Shown here one piece after another: positions 32,268 through 38,865 of a stretch of 38,865 bases of DNA (positions are counted from its first letter, which is position 1; each line of letters opens with the position of its first letter). A model generated the notes under the pieces. It was not told the origin of the DNA and did not search any database. It worked only from the letters and a program-made list of their open reading frames with translations. The stretch lies in assembly GCA_009777355.1 (NCBI GenBank), contig WRMA01000008.1, positions 1 to 38,865 on the forward strand. The letters are read 5' to 3'. A program made the position numbers and the translations under genes. The stretch is from Oscillospiraceae bacterium (lineage in GTDB: Bacteria > Bacillota > Clostridia > Oscillospirales > WRJC01).

Positions 32268-32741
32268 TTATAAAATCATCTCCATAATTTCTTTTTGCCT
32301 TTGTCTCATAATCAAATCTTCTTCCTCTGACTTTTCGTGGTCGTAGCCGATAAGATGCAGGGCTGCGTGGACGGCTAAAAACATAAGCTCCCTGTCGAGG
32401 CTCTGGTTTAATTCCTCGCTCTGCTCTTTTGCTTTTTCTATAGAAATAACTATGTCTCCCAAAATTACCGCGCCGTTTTCGGGATTTATATCCCCCATGA
32501 CAAAAGACAGAACGTCGGTTTCAGTATCTTTTCCGCGGAAATTTTTGTTTAAATTTCTTATATTAGAATTATCGGTTATTCTAATATTCACTTCGCAGAC
32601 ATAATCTATTTTTTCAGCCTGAAGAGTAATTAATACGGCTTTTTTTATTTTTGCTTTTATTTTTACATCAGTTTCGCAGCCCGGTTCAAAATCTATATTT
32701 ATTATACGGCGTATTTCTTTTTTTATCATAAAATCACACAT
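32268..32741 (-). CDS. ybeY: Endoribonuclease YbeY
   Basis: The 157 residues end with the zinc motif H-x3-H-x5-H in HAALHLIGYDH, preceded by the FRGKDTETDVLSF signature strand. The enzyme matures 16S rRNA and takes part in ribosome quality control. The start is 13 bases after the ABC ATPase stop, with no room for a terminator, so it is probably read through from the transporter operon. Confidence 0.97.
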   Translation of the reverse strand: MCDFMIKKEIRRIINIDFEPGCETDVKIKAKIKKAVLITLQAEKIDYVCEVNIRITDNSNIRNLNKNFRGKDTETDVLSFVMGDINPENGAVILGDIVISIEKAKEQSEELNQSLDRELMFLAVHAALHLIGYDHEKSEEEDLIMRQRQKEIMEMIL

Positions 32742-32754
32742 TCTTTAAAACAAA

Positions 32755-33486
32755 CTATAAAACTTTCGACAGGAAATCGGCAAGTCTGGGATGTTTCGGC
32801 GCCGTAAAAAATTCCTCCGGAGCGGCCTCTTCCAAAATCCGGCCTCCGTCCATAAACAAAACTTTCGTCGCGACTTCCCGGGCAAAACCCATCTCGTGAG
32901 TCACGACTACCATAGTCATGCCTTCGCTTGCCAAATCTTTCATCAACGCCAGAACCTCGCCTATCATTTCGGGGTCGAGCGAAGAAGTCGGCTCGTCGAA
33001 AAGCATTATATCGGGATTCATCGCAAGCGAACGCAGTATCGCGATTCGCTGCTTTTGTCCGCCGGAAAGCATATTGGGATAAGTTTCGGCTTTGTCTGAC
33101 AAGCCTATTCGGGCAAGTAATTTATCCGCCCGTTTATTTGCCTCGTCGCGATTCATAAGCTTTAAATTCACGGGCGCGAGAATGATGTTTCCCCTGACCG
33201 TCAAATGGGGGAATAAATTGAAATTCTGGAAAACCATTCCCATTTTGCGCCGTATTTTATTCAGTCTTTTACTCGCGTTCGTTATGTCCTCGCCCTCGAA
33301 TATAATCTTCCCCGAAGTCGGCGTCTCCAGTAAATTAAGACATCTCAAAAAAGTGCTTTTTCCCGACCCGCTCGGTCCTACGACGACAATTTTCTCGCCC
33401 TGATTTATAATATAATCGATATTTTTCAATACCTGATTATCTCCGAAATTTTTCCATAAATTTTTAACGGCTATTATTTCTGTCAC
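32755..33486 (-). CDS. Polar amino-acid ABC transporter, ATP-binding protein
   Basis: The GlnQ/HisP-type ATPase shows Walker [11 protein letters not shown]-loop [13 protein letters not shown], signature [11 protein letters not shown], Walker [14 protein letters not shown] and switch His in [11 protein letters not shown] choose the GTG at 33484-33486: AAGGAGG (33497-33503) lies ten bases upstream and the product has 243 residues starting [16 protein letters not shown]-initiated extension to 33507 would contain the ribosome site itself. The start overlaps the permease end by 23 bases. Confidence 0.95.
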   Translation of the reverse strand: MTEIIAVKNLWKNFGDNQVLKNIDYIINQGEKIVVVGPSGSGKSTFLRCLNLLETPTSGKIIFEGEDITNASKRLNKIRRKMGMVFQNFNLFPHLTVRGNIILAPVNLKLMNRDEANKRADKLLARIGLSDKAETYPNMLSGGQKQRIAILRSLAMNPDIMLFDEPTSSLDPEMIGEVLALMKDLASEGMTMVVVTHEMGFAREVATKVLFMDGGRILEEAAPEEFFTAPKHPRLADFLSKVL

Positions 33487-34174
33487 TTTTTGCCAGCCTC
33501 CTTTCAAGAATCCTTAAAAGCTTCGTTACGCCGAACACCAGACAAAAATACACGAGAGCGACAAAAATCAGCGAAAAATACGGCTCCATAGTCGTCGCTC
33601 TGACGTTCGCCCCGGCGCGGGCTAAATCTCTCACCGTGATAAAGCTTGCGACCGACGTCTCTTTTATCAATATTACAAATTCGTTGCCCAAAGCCGGCAG
33701 TATATTTTTTATCGCCTGCGGCAGAACGATTAAAATCAGCGTCCTGAAAGCCGGAAGACCAAGAGAACGCCCCGCCTCTGTCTGCCCTATATCTACGGAT
33801 AAAATTCCCGCCCTGACTATTTCCGCGACGTACGCCCCCGAATTAATCCCGAAAGCAATAACGGCGACGAGAAGAGCGTTATGTAAGCTTTGCAGAATTA
33901 TATAATACATAATAAGCAGCTGCACTACTATCGGCGTTCCCCTGAATATTGCGAGATACGCGCCGAATAAAATATCGATAATTTTCAAGCGTCCGGTCTG
34001 CGCGCAGTATACCCTGACCATCGCGACTACAGAGCCGATAAATATTCCTATAACCGCCGCGCACAGCGCTATGATAATAGTGTTTCTGAAACCCTCTATA
34101 AAAAGCCTGTATCTGTTGCTGACGACAAACGTGATATTGAACTGATGAACCAGCCAGTCCGTTACTTCTCTCAT
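33464..34174 (-). CDS. Polar amino-acid ABC transporter, permease
   Basis: The HisM/GlnP-type inner-membrane subunit shows [19 protein letters not shown], the [15 protein letters not shown] segment, and the EAA coupling loop around [33 protein letters not shown]. About five membrane helices are visible. I choose ATG at 34172-34174, with AGGAG at 34181-34185 six bases upstream, giving 236 residues beginning [13 protein letters not shown]. The open frame upstream to 34240 starts with TTG, has no ribosome site and runs through a strong hairpin. Confidence 0.95.
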   Translation of the reverse strand: MREVTDWLVHQFNITFVVSNRYRLFIEGFRNTIIIALCAAVIGIFIGSVVAMVRVYCAQTGRLKIIDILFGAYLAIFRGTPIVVQLLIMYYIILQSLHNALLVAVIAFGINSGAYVAEIVRAGILSVDIGQTEAGRSLGLPAFRTLILIVLPQAIKNILPALGNEFVILIKETSVASFITVRDLARAGANVRATTMEPYFSLIFVALVYFCLVFGVTKLLRILERRLAKSDRNNSR

Positions 34175-34191
34175 AAGCTTCTCCTGTAAAC

Positions 34192-34226
34192 CGCTCCCCC
34201 CGCGTTGCGAAACGACGGGGGGAGCG
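34192..34226 (-). promoter_or_regulatory. Intercistronic hairpin after the solute-binding protein gene
   Basis: CGCTCCCCCCG (34192-34202) pairs with CGGGGGGAGCG (34216-34226), 11 bp, and the stem continues as CGTT/AACG with a four-base loop and one bulged base. No T run follows on either strand. Hairpins at this place usually protect the binding-protein transcript and reduce readthrough, which would allow more binding protein than permease; that is inference. Confidence 0.75.
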
Positions 34227-34258
34227 AAATCGAACCGCAAAAAACATATACTAAAATA

Positions 34259-35059
34259 CTAAGAACCGTATTTTACTACCCATTCTTCGATTTTCCCCTC
34301 GTCGACAAGACGCTTGACGACTTTGTTTATTAAATCAACCAGGTCTTTGTTTTCTTTCGGAATAACGACCCCGTATTCTTCCGCGACGATTTCGCCGTCT
34401 GCAAATTTCAATTCGACCGCCTTTAATCCGTCTTCTCTGCCCGCAATCGTCTTTGCGACGTATTCGTCCATAACTACGGCGTCGATTCGTCCGTTCTTCA
34501 TATCGAGAGTCGCTTCCATCGCGCTGTTGTATTCGACTACAACCGCGCCGCTCCCTACAAGAACCCCGTCCAGCTCTTCGTCTAACTCGTCTTCTATAAC
34601 TATCTGCCCGGTGTAGCCGAACGCCACGCCGATTCTTTTGCCCGCTAAATCTTCCATGACCGCCAATTCGGAATCCGCAAGTAAAATCAAATACTGAACC
34701 GAATTAATATACGGGTCGGAAAAATCAACGCTTTCTTTCCTGTCGTCTCTTATTGTCATGCCGGTGACTGCGATATCTCCTCTGCCTCCGTTTATCGCCA
34801 TAAGTATGGAATCGAACTCAGCCTCGACGATTTCCAGAGTTACGCCGATTTCGTCGGCGATTGCTTGGGCGATTTCTATATCCACGCCGACAATGCCGTC
34901 CGCTCCGTGGAACTCGAACGGAGGGAAATTCGGGTCGGTGTAGACCACCAGTTTTCCCGCGTCTTTGATTGCCGCAAGCCTTTCTCCGCCGCCCGAGCAG
35001 CCCGCAAGCGCCGCCGCCGCGACGCACAGCAAAATAATAACGGCTATAATTTTTTTCAT
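34259..35059 (-). CDS. Polar amino-acid ABC transporter, solute-binding lipoprotein
   Basis: The 266 residues begin with a signal and perfect lipobox LAGC (Cys21). The SBP_bac_3 fold follows: KLVVYTDPNFPPFEFHGADGIVG, GVDIEIAQAIADEIG, FDSILMAINGGRGDIAVTGM (with the ligand arginine region RDDRKESVDFSDPY), and LAGKRIGVAFGYTGQ. It binds a polar amino acid outside the membrane and hands it to the permease encoded next. The exact amino acid cannot be read from the sequence. The 110-bp gap upstream is very AT-rich and I see no convincing promoter in it. Confidence 0.95.
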   Translation of the reverse strand: MKKIIAVIILLCVAAAALAGCSGGGERLAAIKDAGKLVVYTDPNFPPFEFHGADGIVGVDIEIAQAIADEIGVTLEIVEAEFDSILMAINGGRGDIAVTGMTIRDDRKESVDFSDPYINSVQYLILLADSELAVMEDLAGKRIGVAFGYTGQIVIEDELDEELDGVLVGSGAVVVEYNSAMEATLDMKNGRIDAVVMDEYVAKTIAGREDGLKAVELKFADGEIVAEEYGVVIPKENKDLVDLINKVVKRLVDEGKIEEWVVKYGS

Positions 35060-35169
35060 AAAATAATCTCTCCTTTTTAAAATATTAAATATAAATATAA
35101 ATTTTTATTGCGTGTTTATTATTATATCATATATTTTAGCATAATAAATTTCGCAAATATTAACATTAT

Positions 35170-36288
35170 TCAAATAAATTTAAATAATTCCGTCAAAACG
35201 GGACGAATATCCGATTCATAAACGGACAGTCCGTTCTCCGGAATTATTTCGAGAAAATCAAAAACCGCGTAAACGTCGCCCTCGGGCAGATAACCTTCGG
35301 TCGGCGGATAAGCCGTAAAGCTTTGCGAGAATAATATTTCCTGTTCGACAATATCGGTAACGATAACGGTCACCGTCGTCTGGTAAGCGTCCGAACCGTC
35401 GTTATAAGTGCCGTAATATCTCGAAGTTCCCGTAAAATTAATTATGTATCTCGCATTTTCAGCCGAATCCGATAACAAATGCCCAGGTATATCCGGATAA
35501 ATAAGCTCCGCGAGAACTTCGCCGCCGAACCTGCCGGAATCCGAGTCTATATACACTCCCGCCCCCATCATCTCCACATAATATATATAAGCGTATTTTT
35601 TATATAAATCCCTGCTGTCGAGAAAATCGCCGAGCGACAGATAAATTGCCGCCGCTTCGGAAAAATTCTCCTCCTCGGCGTATTTTCCCGCGTTTATATA
35701 GTTAATATAACTCATACTTTCAAGAAAATCGCCGAGTTCGGCAAACGCCGTATACGCCGGTTCTCCTAAGCCGTTAAATTCCGCGACTGCGTTTATATAT
35801 TTTATATGCCTGCCGCATAATTCAAACAACTCTCCCGAATCTTTATAATTCAATATATTTTCAAAGACGGGCAGCGCCTTTTCGTAACGTCCGTTGTTCA
35901 TATGATTCGACGCTATAATATATAAGATATCATGAACAAATTCCGAGATATTCTCGTCGTAATCTTTAATCGGCAGAAACATTTCAACCGCGGCATCGGG
36001 GTTATCCCGCATAATACCGGAAGCCTGTATATAAATAATCGTCGTTACGTAATCCCGGGAGTCTTTATAATCCCCGATATTTTCAAACAGAGCCTTCGCT
36101 CTTTCATATTCTCTGTCTTTAAACAATTCAAGCGAATTTGAATATATATTCTCAGTCAGTATCAGCTGCAGAAATTCCCGCCGTTCGTTTATTAAAATCT
36201 GTTCTTTTGTTAATTCCGTTTCTTTGCACGAAGATATAAATAATAATATTATTATTAAAAATAAAACGATTATTATTTTTACTCTCAT
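35170..36288 (-). CDS. TPR-like repeat lipoprotein
   Basis: The 372 residues begin with lipobox ISSC (Cys21). Residues about 45-230 hold repeats around F-x-x-I-G-D-Y-K-D-S-R-D-Y (at about 68-80), ILNYKDSGELFELC, LGDFLESMSYINY and LGDFLDSRDLYKKY. These are the tetratricopeptide-like YKDS repeats common in clostridial surface proteins. The C-terminal third is beta-rich (YIINFTGTSRYYGTYNDG, TTVTVIVTDIVEQEILFSQSF). The function is unknown, probably an outward-facing protein-binding lipoprotein. It starts four bases after tgt, so it is coupled to that gene. Confidence 0.8.
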   Translation of the reverse strand: MRVKIIIVLFLIIILLFISSCKETELTKEQILINERREFLQLILTENIYSNSLELFKDREYERAKALFENIGDYKDSRDYVTTIIYIQASGIMRDNPDAAVEMFLPIKDYDENISEFVHDILYIIASNHMNNGRYEKALPVFENILNYKDSGELFELCGRHIKYINAVAEFNGLGEPAYTAFAELGDFLESMSYINYINAGKYAEEENFSEAAAIYLSLGDFLDSRDLYKKYAYIYYVEMMGAGVYIDSDSGRFGGEVLAELIYPDIPGHLLSDSAENARYIINFTGTSRYYGTYNDGSDAYQTTVTVIVTDIVEQEILFSQSFTAYPPTEGYLPEGDVYAVFDFLEIIPENGLSVYESDIRPVLTELFKFI

Positions 36289-36292
36289 ACCC

Positions 36293-37438
<1,146 letters not shown>

Positions 37439-37458
37439 TTATTATTTTTTATTTATTT

Positions 37459-37776
37459 TTATCTGTTAAGCAGAGCCAGAAAATACGTCGCCGTCCAGAC
37501 TATAATTATTCCGGTATATAAAATCCCGAGTTCTTTAACCGGGGTTATTATATTAATAATATATATTTCTTCTCTTCTTGCGCTTTTTATAACGAAACCG
37601 ATAAGACTGACAAAAAACGCCGCCGCAAGAACGATAATAAGCCCGGTCTGCAAAAGTCCGGCGCCTATTCTGCCGAACAAAAACAAAATATTAAAAACGG
37701 CCGAAATCCCGAACGCGGCAAAAAGCGCGAGCGAAATAATCTGCTTCAGCCTTTTAAATTCTTTATCGCCTCTCAT
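37459..37776 (-). CDS. Small three-helix membrane protein
   Basis: The 105 residues have three hydrophobic segments at roughly 12-34, 39-63 and 83-102, a basic N-terminus (RGDKEFKRLKQ) and the short basic loop KSARREE. I recognise no domain. It starts four bases after prmA and precedes tgt by 35 bases, so it is probably co-transcribed with both. Confidence 0.7.
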   Translation of the reverse strand: MRGDKEFKRLKQIISLALFAAFGISAVFNILFLFGRIGAGLLQTGLIIVLAAAFFVSLIGFVIKSARREEIYIINIITPVKELGILYTGIIIVWTATYFLALLNR

Positions 37777-37780
37777 AAAC

Positions 37781-38752
37781 TTACTTCTCCGTAACGATAA
37801 CGCACCGCCAGTCGTTTTCGCTTGTCTCTCCGATTATTTTCAACCCGTATGATTCGACGGCGTTTTCTATATCTTCTGAGTATATCCCGATAATCCCGGA
37901 CAAAATCGCCGTTCCTCCCTGCGCGAGCAGATTTTTAACGAGAGGAAGCAGCGGAATTATCACGCCCGGAACTATATTCATTAAAATAATATTATATTTA
38001 GCCTTCGATATTTTTTCGCGCAGTTTTTTATCCGTCAGCAAATCTCCCGCGTAAACTTTATAATTCTGCGTTATAAAATTAGTTTTCGCGTTGTCTCCCG
38101 CGATTCTCACGCAGTTTTCGTCAATATCGACGGCAACGGCGGATTCCGCGCCTAAAATCATCGCCGTAATCGAAAGTATGCCGCTTCCGCAGCCGATATC
38201 AAGAACTGAATCCCCGCGTTTAATATATTTCTCGAGAGCGGCGACGCATAACCTCGTGGTTTCGTGAGTTCCCGTGCCGAAACTCATGCCGGGGTCTATT
38301 TTAAATATATGGCGCGATTTATATTCTTCCGGTATTTCTTCCCAGACAGGACAAATCAAGATATTTTCTCCTACGGGAATAGGCTTAAAATATTTTTTCC
38401 AACTGTGCGCCCAGTCCTCTTCGTTTATTGCAGAAACAAAAATATCGAGACTGCCGTAATTATTTATATCTGTATTTTTTTTATAATTATTAATTTCATT
38501 TTCTATAAAATCAAGCGTTTTTCTGCCGTTTTGATTGTCCGTGACATAACCTGAAACGCTGCAGGCTTCTGATTTTTCTTGAAATAATTCGTCCTCGATA
38601 AAATTCCAGCCGGCTTTTGTCTGTTCAAGAGTTTCGAGAAACTCTTCGTTATCTTCGATTTCGAGCGAAGAAATACCGGCTTGTTCAAATATATCAGAGA
38701 CAAAATCAATGCCGGGTTTTAAAACCCCGATTCTTATTTTCAGCCAGTTCAT
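37781..38752 (-). CDS. prmA: Ribosomal protein L11 methyltransferase
   Basis: The 323 residues comprise an N-terminal substrate-recognition domain, the linker EEDWAHSWKKYFKPIPVG, then the SAM-dependent methyltransferase: IDPGMSFGTGTHETTRLC, motif I VLDIGCGSGILSITA and motif II VAVDIDENCVRIA. The NPPY-like position reads LMNIVPGVI. It trimethylates ribosomal protein L11. Its ribosome site is AAGGAC a few bases upstream, and 113 bp to the window edge hold a palindromic repeat but no further gene. Confidence 0.96.
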   Translation of the reverse strand: MNWLKIRIGVLKPGIDFVSDIFEQAGISSLEIEDNEEFLETLEQTKAGWNFIEDELFQEKSEACSVSGYVTDNQNGRKTLDFIENEINNYKKNTDINNYGSLDIFVSAINEEDWAHSWKKYFKPIPVGENILICPVWEEIPEEYKSRHIFKIDPGMSFGTGTHETTRLCVAALEKYIKRGDSVLDIGCGSGILSITAMILGAESAVAVDIDENCVRIAGDNAKTNFITQNYKVYAGDLLTDKKLREKISKAKYNIILMNIVPGVIIPLLPLVKNLLAQGGTAILSGIIGIYSEDIENAVESYGLKIIGETSENDWRCVIVTEK

Positions 38753-38821
38753 GAGTTTTTGTCCTTGTTTTATTTATTTTTGTTGATGCAGAAAATGGTT
38801 ATACTGCGGGTTTGTGCATTT

Positions 38822-38845
38822 GTAGGGAACGCATTTATGCGTTCC
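38822..38845 (+). repeat. GTAGGG-type palindromic repeat, single arm
   Basis: GTAG is followed by GGAACGCAT (38826-38834), TT and ATGCGTTCC (38837-38845). The layout (GTAGGG, stem, a TTTAT-type loop, stem, then CCGCAA) is shared with the left arm at 27267, but the stem bases differ in a paired way. An inverted partner may lie beyond the window end. Confidence 0.7.
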
Positions 38846-38865
38846 GCAACACCACGAAAATATCC

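Noticed and set aside
33487-33507. Seven extra N-terminal residues of the ABC ATPase
   Set aside because: That TTG start would place the AAGGAGG ribosome site inside the coding sequence; the GTG at 33486 follows it at ten bases.
34175-34240. Extended permease N-terminus up to 34240
   Set aside because: It has a TTG start without a ribosome site and runs through a strong hairpin; the ATG at 34174 has AGGAG six bases before.
35060-35169. TATAAT-like boxes upstream of the amino-acid binding protein gene
   Set aside because: The region is so AT-rich that such matches are expected, and no acceptable -35 lies at the right distance.

Overview
This window looks like the chromosome of a low-to-mid GC, Gram-positive-type anaerobe of the class Clostridia (Bacillota). 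The evidence is the gene content: split transketolase, indolepyruvate:ferredoxin oxidoreductase, a BspA-type leucine-rich-repeat protein with copper-amine-oxidase-like stalk domains, a PadR/HAAS/DUF4097/PspC operon, MutS2, the ybeY-era-recO string, many lipobox lipoproteins, AGGAGG-type ribosome binding sites and TTGACA/TATAAT promoters. No species call is possible from the sequence alone. I saw no rRNA, tRNA, CRISPR array, transposase or phage gene.

Layout. 1-10588 (+): end of a repeat-rich surface protein, dnaE with a terminator overlapping its stop codon, an apparently self-regulated envelope operon (PadR regulator with an unusual C-terminal tail, HAAS/DUF1700 membrane protein, DUF4097 protein, PspC), a Cys/His-rich small lipoprotein, and a GH65 disaccharide phosphorylase overlapping beta-phosphoglucomutase. 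10577-22307 (-): a long co-directional run read from transketolase N half to transketolase C half, DUF3795, phenylacetate-CoA ligase, Uma2, IorA, IorB, a coiled-coil repeat protein, a double-ACT protein, an FAD flavoprotein and a lipoprotein. The core is an aryl-pyruvate/aryl-acetate module, interrupted by accessory genes, including a HepT/MntA toxin-antitoxin pair lodged between the two transketolase halves. 22535-27207 (+): an XRE-type regulator, polyphosphate kinase and an orphan solute-binding lipoprotein. 27374-38752 (-): MutS2, a MazF-like toxin with its antitoxin, recO-era-ybeY, a three-gene amino-acid ABC importer, a TPR-like lipoprotein, tgt, a small membrane protein and prmA.

How the parts work together. 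The ior/paaK/ACT genes would oxidise amino-acid-derived aryl pyruvates to aryl-acetyl-CoA with reduced ferredoxin and interconvert the CoA ester with the free acid. GH65 plus PgmB would feed a disaccharide into glycolysis without spending ATP on the phosphorylated half. The polar amino-acid ABC operon runs with almost no gap into ybeY-era-recO.

The items most worth a second look are: (1) the PadR gene, whose repeat-bearing tail has its own well-spaced Shine-Dalgarno and ATG, with a 21-bp dyad on the operon promoter; (2) HepT/MntA inside a split transketolase operon; (3) a composite GTAGGG-type palindromic element at 27267-27351 with a relative of different stem sequence at 38822; (4) a 33-residue Cys/His-rich tail on a small lipoprotein. 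No single stretch can be claimed as a proven new system. The PadR-tail operon is the best candidate here.
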